The translations under genes and the position numbers were made by a program. The notes beneath the pieces were generated by a model. The model was not told the origin of the DNA. It was given only the letters and a program-made list of their open reading frames with translations, and made no database searches. Shown here piece by piece: positions 28,301-35,484 of a stretch of 64,000 nucleotides of DNA. Source of the DNA: Solobacterium sp. (GTDB taxonomy: Bacteria; Bacillota_I; Bacilli_A; Erysipelotrichales; Erysipelotrichaceae); assembly GCA_015256455.1 (NCBI GenBank), contig JABZMB010000001.1, positions 69,095 to 133,094 on the forward strand. The letters run 5' to 3'. Every line of letters starts with the position of its first letter. Positions within the stretch are counted from its first letter, which is position 1.

Positions 28301-29324
28301 CATCCCAGATTGTTTTCTTAAAGTTTTTTAGAGTAATTGTAAACGAAGAACCATTTGCACGTGTACTATTTGACGGAACCTTTACATGAGGTACAAACTT
28401 TGGTGTTCCAGAATAAGAACCAGGTTCATTCCACTCTAATTTCGTGGTCTTCATTCCACCACTCTCTGTCGTAGAAACAACAGTACCATTTGAGTGATAT
28501 AACTGTGTCTCTTCGAGAGATATAAACTCAATGTCACTAGGATATTCAATTTCAACGGTTGTCTTACTACCTGCTTCTGTCAAGGAATTTCCACCTGTAA
28601 TGGAAGCGAGCAATGTTGTCGTTGTATCACCCTTACTGATAGTCTCTGTTGATTGGTCTGTCCAGAAGTTATATCTAAACTCTTCTGTAGACTTCGCATT
28701 AAAAGAACGTGCATCTACAGATGGAGTTGAATCTGTACTTAGACTAATCTGAAACAAGTTCGTAAGAATCTGATTTGGATCCTGATTTAGATATGCACTG
28801 TCAATGCTGAAACTAATTTCTCCTGCAGAAGCCACATTTGTTAGTGATGTCTTTGACTTAAAAATTAATTCGCCATTTCTTGACTGAGCAGAACCTGCAG
28901 TTGGATATCCATATGGGGAAGTACCTGTCCCTGTAGGTGTATTAACCAACTGTTCAAAACCCGTTGCAGTAATTGGACCTTCCGTAAATGTTGAACCTGG
29001 AAGTGTAGTAATATACGCTCCATTTCCAAGATTTAGATGAAAATAGGTATTTGAAAACTGCAAGGATGATGGAACAGAATATTCTACATCCAATGAGTAA
29101 ATAACCCCTGTTTTTAGTTCAGGAACATCACCTGCCAATAAATCAGCTACCTGAGCACCTGTAGATGAGTCCTTTACAACTACTTTATTAAATTTAAAAC
29201 CGGTTGTATCCTCAGCCTGAACGACTGCTTTTCCAGGAATAAAACCAGCGATTACGATTATAAGTGATAATAGAAACGCAAACACCCTCTGTATTCCCTT
29301 TGCAAAACAATGATTGCTACACAT
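25317..29324 (-). CDS. Large surface protein with CnaB and FctA-like pilin domains, TPKTSD signal
   Basis: 1335 residues. Signal peptide about 1-38. A long N-terminal region of beta-rich adhesin type (about 40-960) is not assigned to a family. Two CnaB-like domains follow (about 965-1075, starting VAKDWKNYDG; about 1080-1190, starting FTKEWSNL, with ENTYTVKE-like E-boxes), then an FctA/Spy0128-like domain (about 1195-1300, KKIVEGNPTNPSRFHFEM). CnaB and FctA domains commonly contain Lys-Asn isopeptide bonds. The end is STPKTSD, a membrane helix and KKIMKA, a sortase-type signal with TP instead of LP and S where G is normal. No pilus sortase gene is adjacent. GGGGGAG precedes the ATG. Confidence 0.85.
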   Translation of the reverse strand: MCSNHCFAKGIQRVFAFLLSLIIVIAGFIPGKAVVQAEDTTGFKFNKVVVKDSSTGAQVADLLAGDVPELKTGVIYSLDVEYSVPSSLQFSNTYFHLNLGNGAYITTLPGSTFTEGPITATGFEQLVNTPTGTGTSPYGYPTAGSAQSRNGELIFKSKTSLTNVASAGEISFSIDSAYLNQDPNQILTNLFQISLSTDSTPSVDARSFNAKSTEEFRYNFWTDQSTETISKGDTTTTLLASITGGNSLTEAGSKTTVEIEYPSDIEFISLEETQLYHSNGTVVSTTESGGMKTTKLEWNEPGSYSGTPKFVPHVKVPSNSTRANGSSFTITLKNFKKTIWDDTPNVDRTSSNVSTMTVKLIDGSDPEQVASHALVDTAVNWAYKKYDTYNVRLGSLLIKNELSTPTKPKTLEMTIDETDTAIIRGVTIPYHADMVYGNIYWTSASGASGVADPSILQKPNASPLNVSALITNTALGLDINDSIKTIKVDIGQIPGQYDGIRPQRDLLDTWNPNNQFISDGEFYGWSYIPNGVYGSWKVGTNDNVKTTVKLYNTGATPTAGDTYTLIGKPKVPEVKNGVGSINQTQILGGNSFTVSGRIDDANWDWNPLQEPEIYMIMPEGFTYSNLQVTNGTLSTPTYVGEFEKDGEKVKVWKYSIDIGQETRGQYQPNFTSKNMTIKFDVHADKTVKVATYHINDFLGITTKDFDAIGAVIKPEKWDRRNWNTDKYTAVFGTAVNSGKTMVSLSEGPGVKVNQAAEVNAHSTLIDKDTGAEIIYDNTSATTKKDTTVVLEKGDTTTMRIKLRNNSGTNINYANVFIPLLNENLDFGPAFMPEGANQLPLKLDKVEATPNFEVKYIKLKPGKTYALNHAPQPGDYDIVTNPADANMLMLVTKTTLSNGDGGRIEVTYKAENNLTMSHNDKIDVITPVLDYDINGNRATLTLEPAAMTFHTSSIKVAKDWKNYDGTALTAPVSEIEVELYRDGTVLEKKKLTAANNWEVSFDNIDVVNPTTGTNYQYSVKEVGVDSSGKIKINDAWYTATVTGDVDQGFTVTNKKSLEVTPLIPATTTKTFTKEWSNLTQSEIDTLSTTIALYKNGNKVQEVVVDKNNHFTATFSNLPVTDTITSAANTYTVKELDGDGNVVEEGSTITISGRDFTVHYDGTKIVNTYVPKPVLVDPPVKKIVEGNPTNPSRFHFEMRAVNPADPMPVGSVGGVKQAEVTGSGEVEFGIFEITQAGTYQYVISEINDGIANYTYDTTQYTITFEVTDVAGQLVADTHVEKADGTVVNEAVFTNVYKAPISTPKTSDQNNMLMYAIMMSIALMAAFIVNVDKKIMKA

Positions 29325-29370
29325 AGATTTCTCCCCCTAAAATAGTTTTAGCAGCGTTTTACTTTGTACG

Positions 29371-29413
29371 AAGTAGTTGCTAGGAATCGTGATTTCCACA
29401 ATCAACGCTACTT
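29371..29413 (-). promoter_or_regulatory. Nested hairpin in the 5' leader of the large surface protein
   Basis: On the minus strand AAGTAG(CG)TTG pairs with CAACTACTT around an inner ATTGTG/CACGAT hairpin, 47-90 nt before the ATG. It could be a leader regulatory structure or an mRNA-stabilising element. No known riboswitch motif is recognised. Confidence 0.35.
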
Positions 29414-29662
29414 GGCAATGTGGTTTCACTTTTGTTTTTATCGTTCTAGTTTAGTAATACTTCGTATTCAAAGGCAGTGTTTACAAACAAAAAGTAGTAT
29501 TTGTTGTTCATTACAATTTTAAGTGAAAAACCGAAATAATAAAATACTATATTTTTTTAATTTTTAGTTAATAATTTTCTCATATTAGTAATATTTAATG
29601 CATATAGTTATTATTATTGAAATATTGTTATTAATTTTACATTTCAAAAATGATGTTTATAG

Positions 29663-29713
29663 CATAAAAGACAAGTCCCTTGAAGTGCATCTTCTTAGGA
29701 CCTGCCTTTTATG
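29663..29713 (-). terminator. Terminator after the 349-residue membrane protein gene
   Basis: A 16-bp stem with two G-U pairs (CATAAAAGGCAGGTCC with GGACTTGTCTTTTATG on the minus strand) and a 19-nt loop, 24 bp beyond the stop at 29737. The T-rich end lies within the descending arm. Confidence 0.75.
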
Positions 29714-29736
29714 TTTCTATCCCTTCCGATTATTCT

Positions 29737-30786
29737 TTAGTCAATAACTGCACGAGCAGCAGCATCTTTGTAATACTTAAATTCTGTAAATACTTCTCCT
29801 TTATATGGATTCTTCTTTGTCTTTATACACGTACGGATGATGTAGATAATAGCGATAAGATTTACAATAAGTGCTAGTCCACTAACAATTGTCATCATTG
29901 TAGGATTTGCGTTAGCACTTCCTCCAGCCACAATTCCATTCAGTGTACCATCTGCGTATAATACTGGTAATGTTACCCATGGGAATGCCTTTGTACCATC
30001 TGCAAATGTTTCTTGGAATAATGGGAATACCTGTGCAAACATACACCATATACATAAAGTATTCGCTCTATTTTGAATCCATCCACCCTTATTCCATAGT
30101 AATGCAGGAATTGTTGGTGATAGTAGTAATGCAACACCACAGAACCATGAATGTGTTGGTAAACAGTTGTATGTATACGCAAAATTCCACACATCATAGA
30201 TTAAGATATATACCCAGATCATATCTGGCCAAATCATATCCTTTTCATCCTTAGAAGAATATACAGCCCACCAACCTGTCATACAGAAGATATTGATCAA
30301 ACCTGCTAAACCATTGAATACATTATGCCATCCTCCATATAACCATACACCTTCAGAAGATAACCACCATTTGTACCAACCATTAATTGCTGACTCAAAA
30401 TCACTTGCTACTGCAATCAAGATATTAATAGCAACAATCGCAAATGGGAATGCACGGAACCAATGTTGTTTTCCAATACCCCATTTGTATTTGATCATCA
30501 TAAATCCAATACATCCTGTAAGTGATGCATAGAGTTTTGCATAATGGAACCAACCATTCATATATAGATATGTTTGGTTATGTAGTGCCCACTCTGCCCC
30601 CATTCTCGCTGATACATAAATTACGATAAAATAAATTGTCAAAATTAATGGTAAAACAAAAAACATCAAGATACCGCCAAACTTTGTTCTACGAGAAAAC
30701 TCATTTAACAAAATCAAACTTGCAAGTACTCCTAGCATTGCGACCCATTGGTATATGGCCGAATCTCCGCTAATGTGAAATAACAT
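29737..30786 (-). CDS. Multi-pass membrane protein of unknown function
   Basis: 349 residues with about nine hydrophobic segments and unusually many tryptophans (HNVFNGLAGL, YDVWNFAYTYNCLPTHSW, LLWNKGGW). I recognise the general pattern of the DUF5692-type family but cannot confirm it by eye. No enzyme or transporter motif is visible. GGGGGAGG lies 5 bp before the ATG. Flanked by a terminator on its 3' side and by the ispD terminator region upstream, so probably monocistronic. Confidence 0.7.
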   Translation of the reverse strand: MLFHISGDSAIYQWVAMLGVLASLILLNEFSRRTKFGGILMFFVLPLILTIYFIVIYVSARMGAEWALHNQTYLYMNGWFHYAKLYASLTGCIGFMMIKYKWGIGKQHWFRAFPFAIVAINILIAVASDFESAINGWYKWWLSSEGVWLYGGWHNVFNGLAGLINIFCMTGWWAVYSSKDEKDMIWPDMIWVYILIYDVWNFAYTYNCLPTHSWFCGVALLLSPTIPALLWNKGGWIQNRANTLCIWCMFAQVFPLFQETFADGTKAFPWVTLPVLYADGTLNGIVAGGSANANPTMMTIVSGLALIVNLIAIIYIIRTCIKTKKNPYKGEVFTEFKYYKDAAARAVID

Positions 30787-30927
30787 ATTTCCTCCCCCTT
30801 TTTTATGTTCTCACTTCATTCAATTATGCATGTATATACATGTGATTAATTTCACTTATATTTTATAAAACATCAAAATGTTAGACAATGGCTAGAGAAA
30901 AAAATTTTTTAGAATTTTGACAAATAT

Positions 30928-30960
30928 AAAAAATTGGATAAATTTTTTATCCAATTTTTA
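30928..30960 (-). terminator. Terminator after ispD
   Basis: 13-bp stem AAAAATTGGATAA/TTATCCAATTTTT with a 5-nt loop, whose one arm overlaps the ispD stop codon. The descending arm ends in a T run on the minus strand. Confidence 0.88.
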
Positions 30961-31599
30961 TCTAATATCTTCTGGTGTAGTAATTTTGTAATTAGAGTAT
31001 TTCCCTTCAACTACAGCCACTCTTACATTAGAATACTTCTCTACCAAGGAAGTATCATCCGTGCCAATAAAGTGGTCCTTTTTTGCTTTATGCATGCATG
31101 TGAGTAATAAATCTGTCTCAAATGCTTGTGGTGTCTGTGCACACTGTAATGTACTACGGTCATATGTCTCTACAACATATCCGTCCTTAACATGCTTTAC
31201 GGTATCCTTGCATGGAACGCACAATAAAGCTGCCTTCTCTGTTTCCATCGTCTTTTTAAGCTTCTCTAATGACTCTTTTTCTAAGAATGGTCTAGCTCCA
31301 TCATGCACAAAAACAATATCTGCTAGTACTGCACGCAAGCCATTATAAACACTATCTTGACGTGTTGCACCACCACACGCAAATACGACTCTACCATCTT
31401 TTCTTCCATGTACTTTTTCAAAATGCTCTGCACAATCTGTCACTAAAACAATTTGTACACAATCACTATCATTAAGAAATACAGAAAGCGTCTTATCCAA
31501 AATGGTTGTTCCATCTGGCAGTTTTGCATAAACCTTATTATATCCAAGCTTCATTCTTGTTCCACTACCTGCCGCAACGATTAGAGCACTGTATTGCAT
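30958..31599 (-). CDS. ispD: 2-C-methyl-D-erythritol 4-phosphate cytidylyltransferase
   Basis: 213 residues from the ATG at 31599; GAGGGAG lies 6 bp upstream of it, whereas an ATG 21 bp earlier lacks a ribosome site. Motifs: IVAAGSGTRM...NKVYAKL (CTP binding), GGATRQDSVYNGL, VHDGARPF and AQTPQAFE. It catalyses the CTP-dependent step of the MEP isoprenoid pathway. The related TarI (ribitol-5-phosphate cytidylyltransferase) shares these motifs, and no other MEP or tar gene is next to it, so TarI is the main alternative. Confidence 0.78.
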   Translation of the reverse strand: MQYSALIVAAGSGTRMKLGYNKVYAKLPDGTTILDKTLSVFLNDSDCVQIVLVTDCAEHFEKVHGRKDGRVVFACGGATRQDSVYNGLRAVLADIVFVHDGARPFLEKESLEKLKKTMETEKAALLCVPCKDTVKHVKDGYVVETYDRSTLQCAQTPQAFETDLLLTCMHKAKKDHFIGTDDTSLVEKYSNVRVAVVEGKYSNYKITTPEDIR

Positions 31600-31687
31600 A
31601 ACTTTCTCCCTCTTTTTCATATATTAAAACATAATCAGATGTCATGCGCATTAATAAAATGTATAATAATCAAAAAAAGGAGATAAC

Positions 31688-32350
31688 ATGCACTATAACG
31701 GAATTATTTTTGATTTTAACGGTACATTATTCTTTGATACTGATTTACATATTCAAGCTTGGGATACTATCGCTATGAGAGTCGTTGGTGAACACATGAC
31801 AAAAGAAACACTCGTACAGAAATATTGGGGGTTAGCAAATGTCGATTTGATTCAACGTATGACGAATAACACACTTTCTACAGAAGAATGTGAACGCTTA
31901 TCAGCCGAAAAAGAAGCCCTTTATCGCCAATATGTTAAAAATGATCCTAGTGCACAACTAGCTCCGGGTGTCATTGAATTCTTTAACTACCTCAAACAAC
32001 ACAATATTCCCTTTACAATTGCCTCTGCATCAATCAAAGAGAATATAGATTTCTACGTATCACAGTTCAATTTAGACCAATGGATCGATCCAAAAACAAT
32101 TGTCTATGATGATGGTACATACAACAGTAAATATGAAATGTATTTAGAAGCTATGAAACGTCTTCATGTATCCGATCATGTTATCGTCTTTGAAGATTCT
32201 ATCAACGGTGTTCTAGCCGCAAAAAAAGCTAATGCTAAAGTTATTGCGATTTCTAGTGATTCTCTTGAAGCACATGATCTTCCATTCTTATCTGCGACAA
32301 TCAATGATTTTCAAGGTATTGTTGAATTACTTGAGACTCTTCCTGAATAA
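31688..32350 (+). CDS. HAD-superfamily hydrolase, beta-phosphoglucomutase-like, DxN variant
   Basis: 220 residues with an alpha-helical cap of the beta-phosphoglucomutase/phosphatase type. Motif I is FDFNGTLFFD (nucleophile D9, but N11 where the acid/base aspartate is usual). Motif II is TIASAS, and motif IV VFEDSINGVLAAKKAN is intact. Cytoplasmic phosphatase; the substrate is unknown. AAAGGAG lies 5 bp before the ATG, and it is a single gene. The D-to-N change also occurs in some annotated HAD phosphatases, so activity is not ruled out. Confidence 0.8.
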   Translation: MHYNGIIFDFNGTLFFDTDLHIQAWDTIAMRVVGEHMTKETLVQKYWGLANVDLIQRMTNNTLSTEECERLSAEKEALYRQYVKNDPSAQLAPGVIEFFNYLKQHNIPFTIASASIKENIDFYVSQFNLDQWIDPKTIVYDDGTYNSKYEMYLEAMKRLHVSDHVIVFEDSINGVLAAKKANAKVIAISSDSLEAHDLPFLSATINDFQGIVELLETLPE

Positions 32351-32360
32351 CCCCATATAG

Positions 32361-32383
32361 AAAAAAGATCTCAATATGAGACC
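32361..32383 (-). terminator. Terminator after the COG2426-like gene
   Basis: Minus strand: 7-bp stem GGTCTCA/TGAGATC with a 3-nt loop followed by six T. It starts directly after the stop at 32384. Confidence 0.85.
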
Positions 32384-32881
32384 TCATCCAAATACTGCAC
32401 CTAATAATCCATAAGATACTAGTGTCATGATGACTGCAGCCATTGCAACTCCAATCAATATTGATAGGGTTGCTTTTTTTAAGTCCATTTCAAACAAGGC
32501 CGCAATTAAGCATCCAGTCCAAGCACCTGTACCCGGTAATGGAATACCTACAAATAATGCCAATCCCCAGAAACCATACTTATCGATTTTCGGCTTATTC
32601 TTAATTGCTTTCTGTTCTAACCACTCCGCAATCTTAGATAAGTGATGTATTGATAGCCAATGGATTAGCTTTTTAATTCCAAATAAAATAAATGGGATTG
32701 GTAAAATATTACCAATGACACACCAGAATACTGCCTCCCACATAGGTATCCCTAACATCTTGGCAAGTAATAAGCCACCACGTTCTTCAATCAGTGGTAG
32801 TAAGCTAACTAAAAAGATTGATAATTTAGGTGATAAGAACTTCCCAACAGTTCCTGCCCACCAGAGAATAAAACCTTCCAT
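32384..32881 (-). CDS. Small-multidrug-export-type (COG2426) membrane protein
   Basis: 165 residues from the ATG at 32881, preceded by GGAGG 7 bp upstream; a longer frame has no ribosome site. About four hydrophobic segments. PLIEERGGLLLAKMLG, NILPIPFILFG and GIPLPGTGAWTG are the conserved blocks of this family. The small-multidrug-export name is historical and transport has not been shown for most members. Single gene with its own terminator. Confidence 0.8.
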   Translation of the reverse strand: MEGFILWWAGTVGKFLSPKLSIFLVSLLPLIEERGGLLLAKMLGIPMWEAVFWCVIGNILPIPFILFGIKKLIHWLSIHHLSKIAEWLEQKAIKNKPKIDKYGFWGLALFVGIPLPGTGAWTGCLIAALFEMDLKKATLSILIGVAMAAVIMTLVSYGLLGAVFG

Positions 32882-33032
32882 GCAAAACCTCCGCATATCC
32901 CTGCATACTTTACCATAGACCACTATTCATCGCAATTCTCGCTGATAAACTTCATCTAAATTCAATAAAATTCTTTCTTTCAATTCTGTTTCTCAAAATT
33001 CAAAATTATTTTTGAAAAAATATAAAAATGTG

Positions 33033-33061
33033 TTGACACTCTGTGTTGAGGTTGATATTAT
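33033..33061 (+). promoter_or_regulatory. Strong consensus promoter of the tRNA-Ile/tRNA-Ala unit
   Basis: TTGACA (33033-33038), 17-bp spacer, TATTAT (33056-33061). It places the transcript start near 33068, 15 nt before tRNA-Ile. Confidence 0.88.
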
Positions 33062-33082
33062 ATTAAAGCATTCGATGAAGTT

Positions 33083-33159
33083 GGGCCTGTAGCTCAGGTG
33101 GCTAGAGCGCACCCCTGATAAGGGTGAGGTCGCTGGTTCAAGTCCATTCAGGCCCACCA
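33083..33159 (+). tRNA. tRNA-Ile(GAU)
   Basis: 77 nt with encoded CCA. Acceptor GGGCCTG pairs with CAGGCCC. Anticodon stem CACCC/GGGTG holds the loop CTGATAA with anticodon GAT (33117-33119). The T-arm carries GGTTCAAGTCC. Cloverleaf complete. Confidence 0.96.
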
Positions 33160-33190
33160 TTTTCGGAAAATTCATCGAATTGATATACAT

Positions 33191-33263
33191 GGGGTTATAG
33201 CTCAGCTGGGAGAGCACCTGCTTTGCAAGCAGGGGGTCAGGAGTTCGATCCTCCTTAGCTCCA
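33191..33263 (+). tRNA. tRNA-Ala(UGC)
   Basis: 73 nt, no encoded CCA after the discriminator A. Acceptor GGGGTTA pairs with TAGCTCC through two G-U pairs. Anticodon stem CCTGC/GCAGG holds TTTGCAA with anticodon TGC (33224-33226). The T-arm carries AGTTCGATCCT. It shares the promoter and terminator with tRNA-Ile. Confidence 0.96.
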
Positions 33264-33271
33264 CTTATCAA

Positions 33272-33300
33272 AAAAATACCGTAGAAATGCGGTATTTTTT
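33272..33300 (+). terminator. Terminator of the tRNA pair
   Basis: 10-bp stem AAAAATACCG/CGGTATTTTT with an 8-nt loop ending in six T, 8 bp after tRNA-Ala. Confidence 0.92.
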
Positions 33301-33373
33301 ATTTACTAAGAAGAATTTGAGATTAATAAACTAAAAGCAGATTTCACGTGTGTGTATGAAATCTGCTAAATTT

Positions 33374-34174
33374 TTATTTCTCAGGTTTTGCAAGAACAAA
33401 TAATGCGTTACGTTCGTAGTTTTCGTTTCCTTCTTCTGCGAAGAAATCATACATAGACCAGTTATAGTAGAAACGTTCAGCACCATATACAAAGTAACCA
33501 TCTTGATTATGGTCAGTTGTATCATAAGGATCTGCCATAATCATAACATCATCCTGCGTTGTTTCTGTTCCCATATCATCATAACCAATGACTACTTGCC
33601 AGTGTCCGCCCCACTCAATCCAGCAAACCATTACAGCATTTCCTGCTTGGATTTCTTCCTTAAAGCGTGACAGAGGGAAAACTTCATGTGGATCTTCACC
33701 AATATGGTCATAGTTAGATTCAATATTGAATCCACCAACACCTTCAAACATTTCTACTGCTTGTTTTACAGATGTAGGTCCAGGTGTCAAACCATTAGAG
33801 CGTAGTTTAGCAAGATCTTCTTCTCCTATATTTCCTCTTTTACCATAGAAATCCATTACCATTAAGGCAGATGCTACGCCACAACTCCACTCACTAGATT
33901 GTTGAATTGTTTTAAACTTTGGCAAAATAGAAAGTGATCCATTGCTTGTCATGTTGTAATAATCCAAAGATGTAAAATAAGGACTATCTTTATGATCTCC
34001 TGCACGTTCAACGGAATCTGAACCAGCTTCTGGATCTAAATCTTCATTATCCTCAATCTTCATTTCATCACTGTAATTACCAGTATTGTTTGCGGCTGTT
34101 TCCTTTTCAGATACAGCTTTTGTTGTGCATGCTGTCATAAGCAATGCTAGTAAAATCAAATAAAACTTCTTCAT
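33374..34174 (-). CDS. C39-like papain-fold peptidase, lipoprotein
   Basis: 266 residues. Lipoprotein signal with lipobox LMTAC (C16), then a low-complexity acidic linker (30-60) and a peptidase C39-like domain. The candidate catalytic residues are C98 (WSCGVAS), H191 (GGHWQVVIGYD) and D215 (ADPYDTT). It would sit on the outer face of the membrane and cleave or bind peptides. C39-like domains outside ABC exporters have few known substrates. It lies 23 bp beyond the terminator of the structured RNA on the same strand. GGAAGGGG-type purines precede the ATG. Confidence 0.82.
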   Translation of the reverse strand: MKKFYLILLALLMTACTTKAVSEKETAANNTGNYSDEMKIEDNEDLDPEAGSDSVERAGDHKDSPYFTSLDYYNMTSNGSLSILPKFKTIQQSSEWSCGVASALMVMDFYGKRGNIGEEDLAKLRSNGLTPGPTSVKQAVEMFEGVGGFNIESNYDHIGEDPHEVFPLSRFKEEIQAGNAVMVCWIEWGGHWQVVIGYDDMGTETTQDDVMIMADPYDTTDHNQDGYFVYGAERFYYNWSMYDFFAEEGNENYERNALFVLAKPEK

Positions 34175-34196
34175 TTTTCCCCTTCCCGGTCCCCAA

Positions 34197-34437
34197 CAAA
34201 AAAGGCAGTATCAACCAATACCACCTGTATGTATCTATTCATCACACACTTATCTATAAAAGACTACTACAGGCACAGAGTTGATTTGCTCAATATGCGG
34301 GAAATCCCGATTAATCAGGCAGTCCTTCTGCCCTGCTGCATCCACGATGCAGTCCCTGCTTCTTCAACAGGTCTTCGGCATTTGACCCGGCCGTCCGTGT
34401 AGCCTCAGCTTATAATAAGCGGTCAAGCGTGACATAT
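34197..34437 (-). ncRNA. Structured non-coding RNA, family unassigned
   Basis: A stretch of about 240 nt that is clearly richer in G and C than the flanking intergenic DNA. On the minus strand it folds into many local hairpins: GCTTGACC with GGTCAAatGC enclosing GCTTATTATAAGC; CCTG-N9-CAGG; CTGCATC/GATGCAG; GCAG-N10-CTGC; CGGGATTTCCCG. It ends with an intrinsic terminator and encodes no sensible protein. A 13-bp perfect palindrome TATCACTGTGATA (34439-34451) lies at its promoter. tmRNA, RNase P, T-box and common riboswitch motifs are not recognised. The raiA RNA class is one candidate to test. Exact ends are estimates. Confidence 0.7.
34198..34225 (-). terminator. Terminator of the structured RNA
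   Basis: Minus strand stem GGTGGTATT/GATACTGCC (nine pairs, three of them G-U) with a GGTT loop followed by six T and GTT. It ends the RNA 23 bp before the C39-like lipoprotein gene start. Confidence 0.82.
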
Positions 34438-34510
34438 TTATCACAGTGATAGTTTACAAAAAGCAATATATAAAAACAAGTATATTTTTTGAAATTTTGT
34501 ATCATGCATT

Positions 34511-34547
34511 AAAAAAAGATTCACTACACTATTGTAGTAAATCTTTT
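34511..34547 (-). terminator. Terminator of the transketolase operon
   Basis: Minus strand: 15-nt arms AAAAGATTTACTACA and TGTAGTGAATCTTTT (one mismatch) with a 4-nt loop, followed by further T (34511-34513). It lies 12 bp after the stop at 34559. Confidence 0.9.
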
Positions 34548-34558
34548 CGTAATAACTT

Positions 34559-35482
34559 TTATAAAGCAGCCTTCACTTGTTCGTAAACACCTTCACCATC
34601 TAACTTATACTTAGCCATAAGCTTATTAGCATCGCCAGATTCAGCATAAGTATCTTGGATACCAATGCGACGAATCTTCTTAGGGCACTTATCTGCAGCA
34701 ATTTCACAGATGAGTCCACCTAATCCACCGATTACATTATGTTCTTCAGCCGTAAATACTACATCATACTTCGCTAGTAATTCAGCAATCTGTTCTTCAT
34801 TACATGGCTTGATAGCACATACATCTACTACAGCTACTTCCTTACCTTCTGTACTTAACTTTTCAGCTGCCTTTAAGGCAGATTGAACCATCAAGCCACA
34901 AGCAAAGATAACAGCATCCTTACCTTCACGAACAACGTTAACCTTGCTGAAATCAAATACTGTATCTTCAGTATAAACATCTTCAACAGATGAACGACCA
35001 AGTCTTACGTAACATGGTGTCTTTGTAGAAGCAACATGTCTAATAACAGCCTTTGTCTGTGCAGCATCACATGGTACATACACTTCCATTCCTGGTACAA
35101 CACGCATAAGTGCGATATCTTCAATCGCTTGGTGAGATACACCATCTTCACCTACTGTAATACCTGCGTGCGTGCCGCATACCTTAACATTTAAATGTGG
35201 ATATGCAACACTGTTACGAATCTGTTCCCAAGCTCTACCTGTACAGAACATAGAGAATGAAGATGCGAATGGAATAAATCCACTTGTCGCAAAACCAGCT
35301 GCATGACCAATCATATCAGCTTCGGCAATACCTAAATTAAAGAATCTTTCAGGTGCTACCTTTTTCGCATTTGCTGTCTTAGTACTGCCTGAAAGGTCTG
35401 CATCTAACACCACAATCTTATTATTTTCAACGATTAATTCAGCTAACGCTTCACCATACGCTTCTCTTGTTGCCTTACCCAT
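34559..35482 (-). CDS. Transketolase, C-terminal (pyrimidine-binding) subunit
   Basis: 307 residues, the size of the separate C-terminal half of split transketolases. It begins GKATREAYGEAL, has LDADLSGSTKT, the pyrimidine-domain block FFNLGIAEADMIGHAAGFA (conserved glutamate for thiamine diphosphate activation) and GVSHQAIEDIALMR, then a C-terminal regulatory domain (VVDVCAIKPCN...AEEHNVIGGLG). With the N-terminal subunit it moves two-carbon units in the pentose phosphate pathway. It starts 2 bp after the partner gene ends. Confidence 0.92.
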   Translation of the reverse strand: MGKATREAYGEALAELIVENNKIVVLDADLSGSTKTANAKKVAPERFFNLGIAEADMIGHAAGFATSGFIPFASSFSMFCTGRAWEQIRNSVAYPHLNVKVCGTHAGITVGEDGVSHQAIEDIALMRVVPGMEVYVPCDAAQTKAVIRHVASTKTPCYVRLGRSSVEDVYTEDTVFDFSKVNVVREGKDAVIFACGLMVQSALKAAEKLSTEGKEVAVVDVCAIKPCNEEQIAELLAKYDVVFTAEEHNVIGGLGGLICEIAADKCPKKIRRIGIQDTYAESGDANKLMAKYKLDGEGVYEQVKAAL

Positions 35483-35484
35483 GA

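Larger units (their letters stand above)
29325..29736. other. Regulatory region upstream of the large surface protein
   Basis: 412 bp, strongly AT-rich, without a gene. Near the surface-protein start is a nested hairpin (29371-29413); at the other end is the terminator of the gene at 29737. The middle part (about 29420-29660) shows only AT-rich sequence and no convincing promoter by eye. Confidence 0.5.

Noticed and set aside
32993..33271. Minus-strand frame with EDRTPDPLLAKQVLSQLS and NGLEPATSPLSGVRSSHLS
   Set aside because: It is the antisense of the tRNA-Ile and tRNA-Ala genes, a well-known false protein in databases; no ribosome site.
34197..34437. T-box, tmRNA or RNase P RNA
   Set aside because: The T-box antiterminator sequence, the tmRNA tag frame and tRNA-like ends, and the RNase P core GAGGAAAGUCC are all missing; kept as unassigned RNA.
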